Assembly: GCF_023712105.1 (NCBI RefSeq)
Contig: NZ_JAMLJI010000001.1
Location: forward strand, 1,054,001-1,118,000
Direction: 5' to 3'
DNA: 64,000 nt
DNA from: Larsenimonas suaedae
Lineage (GTDB): Bacteria; Pseudomonadota; Gammaproteobacteria; Pseudomonadales; Halomonadaceae
Under the pieces are notes generated by a model. It did no database searches. It had not been told where the DNA came from and saw nothing but the letters and a program-made list of their open reading frames with translations. Shown here piece by piece: positions 37,758 to 46,534 of the stretch. The first letter of the stretch is position 1; every line of letters starts with the position of its first letter. Position numbers and translations under genes: made by a program.

Positions 37758-38254
37758 AAAACCGTGTCATTGAGTTGGCGTTTGCATCGAACGCGCGGCA
37801 GGCGCTCGCCTTCTCGTTCGACCGCACTCTCGCCAAGTGATTCCCAGCCGCTTGCCAAAAGACGCGGGGCAAGCATCAGACTTGCCTCGATATAAAGGGT
37901 GTGGTGGCCCTGCTCACGGGCGTGATCGCAGGCAAGCTCGATCAGGCGGGACGCAATGCCATTGCCTTGAAGCGCAGGCCAGACGTACAGGCATTCGATG
38001 TGAGACGCGTTGAGGTCGAGCTCACAGAACCCGACGCAGCGCCGGTCGAGGTCGGCCACGAACGTCGTTAGACGGCGCTGGCGCAGCTGCCAGGTCGCGG
38101 CCTCGCGCGGCAGGGCATTCGCCCAGGCCTGTCGCTGCCCGAGGCTATAGAACGACGAGGCGCCGTCCATGATGGCGTGGAAAAACACCTCGGCCTGATC
38201 GGCGCCGTCGGCGTCACGTGCAAGGCGAAACCGCAGACGATCAAGCCAGTTCAT
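37754..38254 (-). CDS. GNAT family N-acetyltransferase
   Basis: From the ATG at 38254 the protein is 166 residues; the frame is open to 38443 but overlaps mtnC. The GNAT core shows the motif-A stretch LQGNGIASRLIELACDHAREQ after IECLYVWPA, with the acetyl-CoA pyrophosphate loop G-x-G-I-A. The start lies within mtnC (14-bp overlap) and the stop overlaps the next gene, so it is translationally tied to the mtn genes. The substrate is unknown; a methylthio metabolite is a possibility, but only by context. Confidence 0.8.
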   Translation of the reverse strand: MNWLDRLRFRLARDADGADQAEVFFHAIMDGASSFYSLGQRQAWANALPREAATWQLRQRRLTTFVADLDRRCVGFCELDLNASHIECLYVWPALQGNGIASRLIELACDHAREQGHHTLYIEASLMLAPRLLASGWESLGESAVEREGERLPRVRCKRQLNDTVL

Positions 38255-38927
38255 CGAGATCGATCTCATCGAATCGGTGAACGCAGTGGTGGTGACCGGT
38301 CTCCATGTCCGGATCACGCACCAGCTGGCAGGTACGAATGCCGACGTCTTCGGCCGCATCCAGCTCTGCCGGCACATCGGACAGAAACAGCACCTCTTCC
38401 GGGGGCACAGCCAATACATCGAGCATGCGCCGATAGCTGTCACTGTCGCGCTTGGCGCCGAGTGTGGTGTCGAAATAATGGGTGATCAAGGGCGTGATGT
38501 CGCCAAGCTCGGTGTGGGCAAACATCAGCTTCTGGGCGTGCACCGAGCCGGAGGAATAAATACTGAGTTCGAGGCCTTGATCGTGCCACGCCTTGAGACA
38601 CTCGGCGGCGTCTGGATAGATGTGGCTTTTGAAGTCGCCCTCGCGGTAGCCCTCCTCCCAGATCATGCCTTGAAGGGTCTTGAGCGGCGTGGCCTTGCGG
38701 TCCTCATCGATCCACTGAACGAGAACGTCCGCAAGCCGCTCGACGCTTGCGTCTTCTTCAGAGGTCATCGCGCGTACGGCGTCAAGCTGCTCCGCCACCG
38801 CCGGCTGGCCAGCACGGGCTTCGAGCCATTGCGGCAGGCGCTCACGCGCGTAGGGGAAAAGCACCTCGTGCACGAACGCGATCGAGCTGGTAGTGCCTTC
38901 GATATCGGTCACGATGGCCTTGATCAT
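38241..38927 (-). CDS. mtnC: Enolase-phosphatase E1 (acireductone synthase)
   Basis: This 228-residue HAD-superfamily enzyme converts 2,3-diketo-5-methylthiopentyl-1-phosphate to acireductone in methionine salvage. HAD motif I is ATDIEGTTSSIAFV, motif II is IYSSGSVHAQKLMF, and motif III is LSDVPAELDAAEDVG; these match MtnC. The ATG overlaps the mtnD stop by 4 bp. It continues into the GNAT gene with a 14-bp overlap. Confidence 0.95.
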   Translation of the reverse strand: MIKAIVTDIEGTTSSIAFVHEVLFPYARERLPQWLEARAGQPAVAEQLDAVRAMTSEEDASVERLADVLVQWIDEDRKATPLKTLQGMIWEEGYREGDFKSHIYPDAAECLKAWHDQGLELSIYSSGSVHAQKLMFAHTELGDITPLITHYFDTTLGAKRDSDSYRRMLDVLAVPPEEVLFLSDVPAELDAAEDVGIRTCQLVRDPDMETGHHHCVHRFDEIDLDELA

Positions 38928-39478
38928 GACGCCTCCAGACCTTCGAATCTTGGAAAACGCTCGGCGATGGGGCTGCCGGTCATGTGCGCAATCCAGCCCT
39001 CCGTCCGCGTGAACAGACGAATGCAGGAAAAGGCCGGCGACGGGCCCATGTCGAACCAGTGTGGCGTACCGGTCGGTACCGACATCAGATCGCCCTGAGC
39101 GCAGCCGATCGCATAGACGCGGTTATCAAGGTGCAGGTAGAACACCCCTTCCCCACGCACGAAAAAGCGCACCTCGTCTTCATCGTGGCGATGCTCGTCC
39201 AGAAACTTGGTGCGAAGCGCGTCCTTGTCCGGATGATCTGGCGTCATGTGGATGACATCGGCGCTTTGAAAGCCTTCCTCGCGCCTGAGCCGCTCGACCT
39301 CCTCGCTGTACGCCGCGAGAATTTCGGCCTGATCGGCAGACTCAGACAGCGCTTTCAGCGGCCAGCGCTCAAAGCGAATACCATGGGCGCCAAGCTCTCG
39401 GGCGATGACATCGCCTTCGGTGGCTGAAAACACGGGCTGAGTCGCATCTGCGTCGTTAAACACTTTCAAAAAGCTCAT
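38924..39478 (-). CDS. mtnD: Acireductone dioxygenase
   Basis: The ATG at 39478 overlaps the mtnB stop by 4 bp (ATGA) and gives 184 residues; in-frame ATGs at 39484 and 39505 lie inside mtnB. This cupin metalloenzyme oxidises acireductone to the keto-acid precursor of methionine (Fe form) or to methylthiopropionate and CO (Ni form). The metal motif EHRHDEDEVRFFV and the distal His in GTPHWFD are present. Confidence 0.95.
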   Translation of the reverse strand: MSFLKVFNDADATQPVFSATEGDVIARELGAHGIRFERWPLKALSESADQAEILAAYSEEVERLRREEGFQSADVIHMTPDHPDKDALRTKFLDEHRHDEDEVRFFVRGEGVFYLHLDNRVYAIGCAQGDLMSVPTGTPHWFDMGPSPAFSCIRLFTRTEGWIAHMTGSPIAERFPRFEGLEAS

Positions 39479-40092
39479 CGGCATCGCCTCACGGTAAGTT
39501 CGCAATCAAAAAGCGCGCTCAGCGCTTCGACCTGATACAGGCAGCGAGTCATATCTCGCGCCCAGGTGTAAAGCCCATGCCCTCGAATCAGATAGACATG
39601 GCAATCGTCTTGCGGCAGACGAGGCTCGACCTCGCGCGCAAGTGCTGGAATGTCCTGCGAGTTATCGACCACCGGAATTCTGAGCCGAGCCTCGTGGGTT
39701 GTAATGCCCTCAAATACCTTCAGGAGCTCAAGGCCCTCGAGTACCAGCTCATCACCCTCGACCAGACACGACAGCGCCGTCGCGGCCCGACAGTGTGTGT
39801 GCAATACCGCCCCGACATCAGGACGCAGACGATAGAGCTGCCCGTGCAGAAGTGCTTCATCAGAGGGTTTCAGCGTACTGCCCAGTGGCACGCACTCGAA
39901 GTCCGTGACCATGATGTCTGAGCCGCTCAACTGGCCCTTGTGGCGGCCGGATACGGTGACCGCCATGAAGTGCTCATCAAGGCGCATGGAAAAATTGCCG
40001 CCGGTGGCCGGCACCATATTGGCCCGATCCAACACCCGGCCGGCATCGATCAGGCTCGCCTGAGCCCGCGCAAGCCCTGGAAGGTCGATCAT
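39475..40092 (-). CDS. mtnB: Methylthioribulose-1-phosphate dehydratase
   Basis: This 205-residue class II aldolase-like zinc enzyme dehydrates methylthioribulose-1-phosphate. The N-terminus has PATGGNFSMRLD, the zinc ligands sit in LHTHCRAATALS and RGHGLYTWA, and the acid is in the central strand. It heads the mtnB-mtnD-mtnC operon. The upstream pathway genes mtnA, mtnK or mtnP are not in this window, so they must lie elsewhere if the pathway is complete. Confidence 0.95.
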   Translation of the reverse strand: MIDLPGLARAQASLIDAGRVLDRANMVPATGGNFSMRLDEHFMAVTVSGRHKGQLSGSDIMVTDFECVPLGSTLKPSDEALLHGQLYRLRPDVGAVLHTHCRAATALSCLVEGDELVLEGLELLKVFEGITTHEARLRIPVVDNSQDIPALAREVEPRLPQDDCHVYLIRGHGLYTWARDMTRCLYQVEALSALFDCELTVRRCR

Positions 40093-40241
40093 CGACGGTC
40101 TCCGTTATCGATATATGTAGTGCATGCGTTGTGTGTGACTACGGGTTGCGCCAGACTACCCAACTCGCCGGTCAGCCGCCAGCATCTTGATGCGCGCACG
40201 CCCCCGGCGGCACGCCATGGCCCACCTTCGACGATATTTTC

Positions 40242-40967
40242 ATGCACGCAACGCATTCAACGACCCTCGAGCCGATCGGCCATATCGAAAGCTGTTACCC
40301 GGACAAGTTCGGCATTCCAAGACAGCCAGGCCTTGCCCCCAGTGCCAAAGCGCAGCTTGTACTGCACGCGCCCTACAACGACCCCTTGGCCGTTCGAGGG
40401 CTCGACGCCTTCAGCCATATCTGGGTGACGTTTCTCTTTCACAAGAGCCCACCCAGCTGGACGCCCTTGGTCAGACCGCCGCGTCTTGGTGGCAACGCCA
40501 AGGTCGGCGTGTTCGCAACACGGGCAACCCATCGACCAAACCGCCTTGGCCTGTCCCTGGTCGAGCTGGTCTCGATCGACACCGAGGGCGGCGTCGCACT
40601 GACGCTTTCAGGCCACGATCTGGTCGACGGCACGCCGGTATTCGATATCAAGCCCTACCTGCCCTGGGCCGATGGCGTCGAGGGCGCCCGAAGCGGTTTC
40701 GCCCCTGCCCCACCGGTGATTCGCCCGGTGTGCTTTTCGCAGACGGCCCGCACTCAGCTCAATGCACTGAGCGATGGCGCCGCCATCAAGGCGCTGATTG
40801 TTGAGGTACTGGCGCAAGACCCGAGACCTGCGTATCAGCACGGTTCAACCGGGCGCGTGCACGGGGTTCGCCTGAGCGACAAGGACGTTCGCTTTAGGGC
40901 GTTTGTCGATGACACCGACCGCATTGCGCTTGAGGTCATAGAAATCACCTCCGGCGACCCAACGTAA
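40242..40967 (+). CDS. trmO: tRNA (N6-threonylcarbamoyladenosine(37)-N6)-methyltransferase TrmO
   Basis: The 241-residue protein matches the TsaA/YaeB family: an N-terminal beta-barrel (about 8-145) with PIGHIESCYPDKFGIPRQPG, GLDAFSHIWVTFLFH and ATRATHRPNRLGLSLVEL, then a C-terminal domain ending in VHGVRLSDKDVRF. It methylates t6A37 to m6t6A in tRNAThr. TsaB, which helps make t6A, is also in the window. It is divergent from mtnB. The stop codon is embedded in the terminator stem at 40966. Confidence 0.95.
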   Translation: MHATHSTTLEPIGHIESCYPDKFGIPRQPGLAPSAKAQLVLHAPYNDPLAVRGLDAFSHIWVTFLFHKSPPSWTPLVRPPRLGGNAKVGVFATRATHRPNRLGLSLVELVSIDTEGGVALTLSGHDLVDGTPVFDIKPYLPWADGVEGARSGFAPAPPVIRPVCFSQTARTQLNALSDGAAIKALIVEVLAQDPRPAYQHGSTGRVHGVRLSDKDVRFRAFVDDTDRIALEVIEITSGDPT

Positions 40968-40995
40968 AATGCCGCCCCGGCCAGGGCGGCATTTT
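40966..40995. terminator. Bidirectional terminator between trmO and purC
   Basis: A perfect 12-bp stem starts with AAAATGCCGCCC and ends with TTTT around a 6-nt loop. Its left arm overlaps the trmO stop codon. It serves convergent trmO (plus) and purC (minus). Confidence 0.93.
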
Positions 40996-41048
40996 ATCAG
41001 GGGGCTCGAAAGGCCCTTCCGGGCAGTGCTCGAGCCGGTCACCGGCGC

Positions 41049-41762
41049 TCAGTCGAAAGAGATGCCGATGCGGCGACCCACTTCCTCATAAGCCTCGATC
41101 ACCCCGCCAAGGCCCTGACGGAAACGGTCCTTATCGAGTTTCTCGCGCGTATTGCTGTCCCAGAGACGGCAGCCATCCGGTGAGAACTCATCGCCAAGCG
41201 TCAGCTCACCCTTGAACACGCCGAATTCCAGCTTGTAATCCACCAGCAGAATATCGCCATCGAGGAACAGCTGCTTGAGCACCTCGTTGACCTTGTAGGT
41301 CAGCGTCTTGGCCTCGGCCAATTGCTCAGGGGTCGCCCAGCCGAAGCTCTCGGCCAGCGACTCATTGATCATGGGATCGTGCTGAGCGTCGTTTTTAAGG
41401 AACAGCTCGAACGTCGGCGGCGTCAGCGCAAGGCCTTCCTCGACGCCTAGGCGTCGACACAGGCTGCCAGCACTGTAGTTACGAACCACACATTCGACCG
41501 GCAACATATCGAGCTTCTTGACCACCGATTCCGTATCGGAATGCAGGTGTTCGAAGTGGGTCGGAATGCCCGCCGCCTTCAGCTTATCCATGATGAAGGC
41601 GTTGAACTTGTTGTTCACCATGCCCTTGCGCGCCAGCTGCTCAACCTTCTCGCCATCGAAGGCGCTGGTGTCGTCGCGGAATTCGAGAATCAGACGATCG
41701 GGGTCGTCAGTGGTGTACACGGATTTGGCCTTGCCGGCGTACAAGGCATCACGCTTTTCCAT
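41049..41762 (-). CDS. purC: Phosphoribosylaminoimidazole-succinocarboxamide synthase (SAICAR synthetase)
   Basis: This 237-residue ATP-dependent ligase joins aspartate to CAIR in purine synthesis. The characteristic segments are [43 protein letters not shown] and [11 protein letters not shown]. It is the last gene of the dapA-bamC-MBL-purC group, 41 bp after the MBL hydrolase, an arrangement found in Pseudomonas too. Confidence 0.97.
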   Translation of the reverse strand: MEKRDALYAGKAKSVYTTDDPDRLILEFRDDTSAFDGEKVEQLARKGMVNNKFNAFIMDKLKAAGIPTHFEHLHSDTESVVKKLDMLPVECVVRNYSAGSLCRRLGVEEGLALTPPTFELFLKNDAQHDPMINESLAESFGWATPEQLAEAKTLTYKVNEVLKQLFLDGDILLVDYKLEFGVFKGELTLGDEFSPDGCRLWDSNTREKLDKDRFRQGLGGVIEAYEEVGRRIGISFD

Positions 41763-41803
41763 CGAAGCTCTCCAGAGATAGAAGTCATAGGTGTTCGGGT
41801 ATT

Positions 41804-42589
41804 CTAGGCGCAGGCGAGGCGACGGCGCACTACCTGCCAGGGAAGCCCTTCATGTTGCTGTGCGATCAACAGACGCTGCTCATCGAAACCAAGTACCGGC
41901 ATCAAGGCATCATACGCACGCTCGGCGCAATTGTTCTGCTCCGACAGGTGCGAGGCAACAACGCATTGAAGGCTGTCAGCATCGATGGCCTGCATGAATT
42001 CAAGCGCCTGCTGATTGGAAAGATGGCCCCAGTGACCACCGACCCGCCGCTTGAGGCTTGGAGGGTATGGCCCGCGCGCCAGCATATCGGGGTCATGGTT
42101 GCATTCAAGCACCAGAGCGTCGCAGCGTCGATAGCGCTTGAGCACATGGCCGCTTACGTGGCCGATGTCGGTCAAAAGCCCAAGACACGCCCCGCCCGAG
42201 CGCACGATGAACTGCACGGGCTGTCGCGCGTCATGGGGCACGGTGACCACATCGATCTCCAGATCCCCAATGACAAAGCACTGTTCAGGGTGGATAAACG
42301 TCACGTTTTCCACGCCCTTCAGCTTGCTCTTGAGCCAGGTTCCAGGGGTCATGTAGACCGACAGGCCGTAGCGACGCACCAGCGCGGCCGCACCGCGCAC
42401 GTGATCGATGTGTTCATGAGTGATCAAGAGCGCATCGAGCGTGGACGCGTGGCAGTCAAGGCGCGCAAGCCGCGCCTCGATCTCCTTCAGAGTAAAACCA
42501 CAGTCGATGAGAATGCGGGACTCACCGCTCTCGATCACAGTCGCGTTACCCTTGCTCCCACTACCAAGCGATGCGAACTTGAACGCCAT
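41804..42589 (-). CDS. MBL-fold metallo-hydrolase (YycJ/WalJ-like)
   Basis: The 261-residue protein starts with [18 protein letters not shown] and carries the metallo-beta-lactamase HxHxDH motif as THEHIDH, followed by downstream His/Asp ligands in [12 protein letters not shown] and [10 protein letters not shown]. This is the pattern of the YycJ-like group, probably with DNA exonuclease or related phosphodiesterase activity. It shares a base with the bamC stop (TAATG-like), and purC follows; a typical cell-cycle link has been proposed only in Firmicutes. Confidence 0.88.
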   Translation of the reverse strand: MAFKFASLGSGSKGNATVIESGESRILIDCGFTLKEIEARLARLDCHASTLDALLITHEHIDHVRGAAALVRRYGLSVYMTPGTWLKSKLKGVENVTFIHPEQCFVIGDLEIDVVTVPHDARQPVQFIVRSGGACLGLLTDIGHVSGHVLKRYRRCDALVLECNHDPDMLARGPYPPSLKRRVGGHWGHLSNQQALEFMQAIDADSLQCVVASHLSEQNNCAERAYDALMPVLGFDEQRLLIAQQHEGLPWQVVRRRLACA

Positions 42590-43536
42590 CAGCGAAGCAG
42601 TGACGCAACACGGTCCAGCAGCTCGCGGGCGGCCGAGGTCTCGATCGATGAGCCATCGTCGCGGCGTGCATGAATGATGGACTGGCCGTTATCAGTGTCG
42701 ATCTGAAGCTGGTAGCGCTTGGGCTCGGGGTCGCTGCCGAAGATCCACCAGCCACTGCCGCTGGCTTCGGACGGCAGATAGTCCACCGTGAAGCGCCGCT
42801 GGCTGCGGTCCTGATCGACCAGTCGCGCGTCGTCGGTGTCGAATTCACGCTTGAGCTGGTAATCGAGCTCCGACCAGATGCTGGCAAAATCCTGCTGCAC
42901 CACAACCTGCCACTGCCCTTGACGATTGCGCAGGATCACGTTGCTGTCGTTTGAGAGGTTCTGCCCGACGAGCGAGACGCCCTCTCCGGTATTGCCCGCA
43001 TTCTGGGTCAGATACGTTGAAAGACGCGACAGGCAGTCGCTGTTTGCTGCGCCATTTTGATCGCAACGCACTTCGGAAGAGCCTCCGCGCACGCCTTGCC
43101 TGACCGACAGCGTACCGTCGGTGGTCTTGATCAGCCCCTGCGAGGCATCGAGTTCGCTGACGCGATAGCCGGTGGCGGCCACAAAGCGTTGAAGCTTCGG
43201 CCAGACCGCATTGGGCGCGGCATTGACCAGAAGCCACTGTTGACCACGCTCACCGCGCATCTGAACGAACGACTGAGCAGCCTGCTCGCTCATCTTGGGC
43301 TGGGGTCGCGGCACATCGAACCCATCCTGAGGACGAACGTAGTCGCTGTTGGCCTTGGGCACCGGCATGGCGTCCTGAACCGCACCCTGGCGGGCCGAAT
43401 CCGGCAGCTCCAGCGGTGCGACCATCTCGGCATTCTTGTACTCGTAGCTGCGATCGTAGTAATACCCGTCGTTACCACAGCCGGAGAGCGCCACCAGCAA
43501 CGAGGCCGCAGCGATCCAGGGAGTCTTCGACATCAT
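42589..43536 (-). CDS. bamC: Outer-membrane assembly lipoprotein BamC
   Basis: The 315-residue protein has a lipoprotein signal with the lipobox LSGC (Cys20), an extended linker with DGFDVPRPQ-like BamD-contacting sequence and two helix-grip domains (about 95-200 and 215-315). BamC is an accessory lipoprotein of the BAM complex that inserts outer-membrane beta-barrels. Its start overlaps the dapA stop (ATGA); the alternative Met2 starts at 43533. dapA-bamC order is conserved in gammaproteobacteria. Confidence 0.92.
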   Translation of the reverse strand: MMSKTPWIAAASLLVALSGCGNDGYYYDRSYEYKNAEMVAPLELPDSARQGAVQDAMPVPKANSDYVRPQDGFDVPRPQPKMSEQAAQSFVQMRGERGQQWLLVNAAPNAVWPKLQRFVAATGYRVSELDASQGLIKTTDGTLSVRQGVRGGSSEVRCDQNGAANSDCLSRLSTYLTQNAGNTGEGVSLVGQNLSNDSNVILRNRQGQWQVVVQQDFASIWSELDYQLKREFDTDDARLVDQDRSQRRFTVDYLPSEASGSGWWIFGSDPEPKRYQLQIDTDNGQSIIHARRDDGSSIETSAARELLDRVASLLR

Positions 43537-44417
43537 TGTTCAAGCACTCCCGCGAGGTGAAGCGCCTCGGCAACCGTTGCATGGTACTTCTCGGACAGCC
43601 ACGTCAGCGGCAGACGAATGCCCTGCTCGGCAAGGCCCATCTGACACAGCGCCCACTTGACCGGAATCGGATTGGCCTCGATGCCAAGCGAGGCATTGAG
43701 CGGCATCAGGCGCGTATTGATCTGGTGCGCGAGATCGTGATCGCCGGCAATGGCGGCCATCGACATGTCATGCATGCCTTTCGGCGCCACGTTGGCGGAT
43801 ACGGAGATCACGCCATGGCCACCGGCAAGCATCAGCTCGCAGGCGGTCGGGTCGTCGCCCGAATAGATTGCGAAGTCCTGGCCCTTCAAGTGCTCGATCA
43901 GCTCGGCGGCGCGCTCGAGGTTGCCCGTGGCATCCTTGAGGCCGACGATGTTGTCGATCTTGGCCAGACGGAAGGTGGTGTCGTTGTAGAGATCGACGCC
44001 GGTTCGGCTCGGTACGTTGTACAAAATGATCGGAAGATCCGAGGCTTCCGCGACGGCCTTGAAGTGCTGATACAGCCCTTCCTGGGTCGGGCGATTGTAG
44101 TAGGGCGTGACCGACAGGCACGCATCGGCGCCAACATCCTTGGCGTACTTGACCAGCTCGACCGCCTCGGCGGTGGCGTTGGCACCGGTCCCTGCAATGA
44201 CCGGAATCCGGCCATCGACCACATTCACTACTTCACGGATGACGTCAAAATGCTCGGCGAACGACATCGTGGTGGGCTCACCGGTGGTGCCCGCCGCCAC
44301 GATGCCATCGGTCTTGTGTTCGAGATGGAAGTTCACCAGTCGACGAAGCGCGTCCCAATCAATATCGCCATTGCCTTTCATTGGCGTCGCCAAAGCGACC
44401 AGGCTGCCTTTGAACAT
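43533..44417 (-). CDS. dapA: 4-hydroxy-tetrahydrodipicolinate synthase
   Basis: The ATG at 44417 with an AGAGGA site gives 294 residues, close to the 292 of E. coli. DapA condenses pyruvate and aspartate semialdehyde on the way to diaminopimelate and lysine. The Schiff-base Lys161 is in [10 protein letters not shown], the catalytic Tyr133 in [10 protein letters not shown], and the substrate loop is GTTGEPTTM. It heads the dapA-bamC-MBL-purC operon. A divergent peroxiredoxin gene lies 210 bp upstream. Confidence 0.98.
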   Translation of the reverse strand: MFKGSLVALATPMKGNGDIDWDALRRLVNFHLEHKTDGIVAAGTTGEPTTMSFAEHFDVIREVVNVVDGRIPVIAGTGANATAEAVELVKYAKDVGADACLSVTPYYNRPTQEGLYQHFKAVAEASDLPIILYNVPSRTGVDLYNDTTFRLAKIDNIVGLKDATGNLERAAELIEHLKGQDFAIYSGDDPTACELMLAGGHGVISVSANVAPKGMHDMSMAAIAGDHDLAHQINTRLMPLNASLGIEANPIPVKWALCQMGLAEQGIRLPLTWLSEKYHATVAEALHLAGVLEQ

Positions 44418-44627
44418 CTCGAATCCTCTTATGTCGCACACCGGAAAAACGCGTTTATGTCGGCCTCGGGCTATCTCGGGATCAGCGCATGAATTTGCCT
44501 GATCAAACCGCCCCGGGCGGGGATAGATGGTACTCAGGCAGACTCCACCTGTACAGTTCAGACAGACGAATCGCGCACAAAAGCGCTAGACTGTTGCCGG
44601 GTTTTCCTACGCTTTAAAGGAGTCACC

Positions 44628-45098
44628 ATGACCATCGACGTCGGCCAATCGCTGCCCGAATTCAGTGTTCCCGCCACCTCGGAACTGACCGTCACGCCCG
44701 AGACCCTCAAGGGCCATTACACCGTGCTGTATTTCTACCCCAAGGACAGCACGCCCGGCTGCACCACCGAAGGCCAGCAGTTTCGTGACCTCTTCGAGGA
44801 CTTCAAGGCCTTGAACGCCGTGATTTATGGCGTCTCCCGCGATGGCCTCAAGGCGCATGAAAACTTTCGAGCCAAGCAGTCCTTCCCGTTCGAATTGATC
44901 AGCGACAAGGAAGAAACGCTTTGCCGCGCGCTCGACGTCATCAAGCTCAAGAAAATGTATGGGAAGGAGCACGAAGGCATCGAACGCAGTACCTTCGTGC
45001 TTGATGAGCAGGGCGTGCTCATCAAGGAGTGGCGCAAGGTCAAGGCCGATGGCCACGCCCAGGAAGTCCTTGAGTTTTTAAAGCAGCACACCGCTTAA
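44628..45098 (+). CDS. bcp: Thioredoxin-dependent peroxiredoxin (Bcp/PrxQ), apparently 1-Cys type
   Basis: This 156-residue cytosolic peroxidase has the peroxidatic Cys45 in STPGCTTEGQQF. E. coli Bcp has a resolving Cys five residues further on; here that place is a Gln, and the only other Cys is in ETLCRALDV (about 99), so turnover may use a different Cys or an external thiol. The AAAGGAG site is clear. It converges on perM with a 4-bp overlap of coding ends. Confidence 0.95.
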   Translation: MTIDVGQSLPEFSVPATSELTVTPETLKGHYTVLYFYPKDSTPGCTTEGQQFRDLFEDFKALNAVIYGVSRDGLKAHENFRAKQSFPFELISDKEETLCRALDVIKLKKMYGKEHEGIERSTFVLDEQGVLIKEWRKVKADGHAQEVLEFLKQHTA

Positions 45099-46195
45099 GG
45101 GCTGGGTTCGCCGAGCGCCTCCTTGCGCGCTCGGCGGGTCGCAACGCTTCGAGGCCAGGCGTGAAGCAGCGCTTTCAGTAGCGTCGTGAGCGGAATCGCG
45201 AAGAACACGCCCCAAAAGCCCCAGATCCCCCCAAAGAATAAAACCCCTAAAATGATGGCCACCGGATGCAGGTTGACCGCCTCCGAAAACAGGATCGGGA
45301 CCAGCACATTGCCATCGAGCGCCTGAATCACGGCGTAGGCCACCATCACGTAAAGAAACTGATCGCCCAGCCCGAAATGAAAGCCCGCCACCGCTGCGAT
45401 CGGAAGCGTGGCAGCTGCCGCGCCGATGTAGGGCACCAGCACCGAAAAGCCCACCATCAAGCCAAGAAGCGCCGAATACGGCAGACCGAAACAGACAAAG
45501 GTCACGTAGGACACCGACCCCACTATGATGATCTCGATCACCTTGCCCCGAACGAAATTGGCGATCTGACCGTCCATCTCCTTCCAGACCTGGGTCATGA
45601 GGGTGCGCTGTCTGGGCAGAAGCGACAGAAAATAGCCGATCAGACGCTCCTGATCCTTCAACATGAAAAACACCAGAATCGGCACCAACACCAGATAGAT
45701 GATGATTCCAAGCACGTTGCCGAGCGAATTGAACGAGAATCTGAGCGCCCGCTGACTGAACTGCGTCGCTTCATGCGCGGCGCTATTGACCCAGCTTTGA
45801 ATCTGCTCGGGCGTAATGACGGTCGGGTACTGGGTTCGAAGCGTATCGAGCATTTGTTGACCGCGGGCAAACATCCGTGGCACCTCCCCGACAAGCGAGG
45901 TCAACTGATCCCATACAAGCGGCAACACCACCAGTGCCGCCATCATCAAAAGCGCGATGAACACCAAAAAGATCAACAAAACGGCGATCAACCGGGGCAA
46001 TCCCCAGCGCTCAAGGCGCGTCACCCCCCCCTGAAGCAGAAAGGCGATGACCAGCGCCGTCAGAAACGGGGCCAGCATCTGGCCGAAAAAGACCACGATG
46101 GCCAGCCCCACCAACAGGACCAGCCCCAGAATCACCGCTTCTTCATCGGAGAAATACCGATCCACCCAATGCTTGAGCAGGTTCTTGATGGCCAT
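45095..46195 (-). CDS. perM: PerM/AI-2E family membrane transporter
   Basis: The 366-residue protein has about eight membrane segments, with the family hallmark GQMLAPFLTALVIAFLLQGGV at the start and GAAAATLPIAAVAGFHFG and HPVAIILGVLFFGGIWGFWGVFFAIPLTT-like segments towards the end. Members export small molecules or ions (AI-2, Na+/H+); substrate here unknown. It shares one base with the tusA stop (TGATG), so it is coupled to tusA. PerM next to TusA and BepA is a known gammaproteobacterial arrangement. Confidence 0.9.
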   Translation of the reverse strand: MAIKNLLKHWVDRYFSDEEAVILGLVLLVGLAIVVFFGQMLAPFLTALVIAFLLQGGVTRLERWGLPRLIAVLLIFLVFIALLMMAALVVLPLVWDQLTSLVGEVPRMFARGQQMLDTLRTQYPTVITPEQIQSWVNSAAHEATQFSQRALRFSFNSLGNVLGIIIYLVLVPILVFFMLKDQERLIGYFLSLLPRQRTLMTQVWKEMDGQIANFVRGKVIEIIIVGSVSYVTFVCFGLPYSALLGLMVGFSVLVPYIGAAAATLPIAAVAGFHFGLGDQFLYVMVAYAVIQALDGNVLVPILFSEAVNLHPVAIILGVLFFGGIWGFWGVFFAIPLTTLLKALLHAWPRSVATRRARKEALGEPSP

Positions 46196-46434
46196 CAGCG
46201 CCCGGCTCCCTTGGCAATGCTGTAATAGAAGACGCCATCACGCTCTTCCTGGCGCAAAAGTGCGTGACCGGCCTGAGCGACAAAACTCTCGAAATCGCGC
46301 CATGAGCCCGGATCGGTCGCCTCGATGTGCAGCACGTCGTCGGCGCACATATCGGAAAGCGATTGCCGGACCTTGAGCAACGGCAACGGGCAGGTCAATC
46401 CCTTGGCATCGAGCGTACGTTCGTATTGCGCCAC
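46195..46434 (-). CDS. tusA: Sulfurtransferase TusA family protein
   Basis: The 79-residue protein has the TusA/SirA CPxP motif (Cys15, GLTCPLPLLK), and the usual two-helix, four-strand pattern with DPGSWRDFESF. TusA proteins carry persulfide sulfur, for example to tRNA 2-thiouridine synthesis. Whether this copy is the tRNA-directed TusA or a paralogue is not clear; its pairing with perM suggests the paralogue often found there. It overlaps perM by one base and is divergent from bepA. Confidence 0.88.
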   Translation of the reverse strand: MAQYERTLDAKGLTCPLPLLKVRQSLSDMCADDVLHIEATDPGSWRDFESFVAQAGHALLRQEERDGVFYYSIAKGAGR

Positions 46435-46534
46435 GAAAAACTCCGCTACAGTGAGTTGAAATTGGCTTGATTTAAGGGCACTTTGCCAGACAAATCAATC
46501 AACAGGATGTATCGCACAGGTCGGGGTCAACGGC

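Noticed and set aside
44510-44525. GC-rich palindrome as terminator upstream of bcp
   Set aside because: The arms meet with a single base between them and there is no T run.
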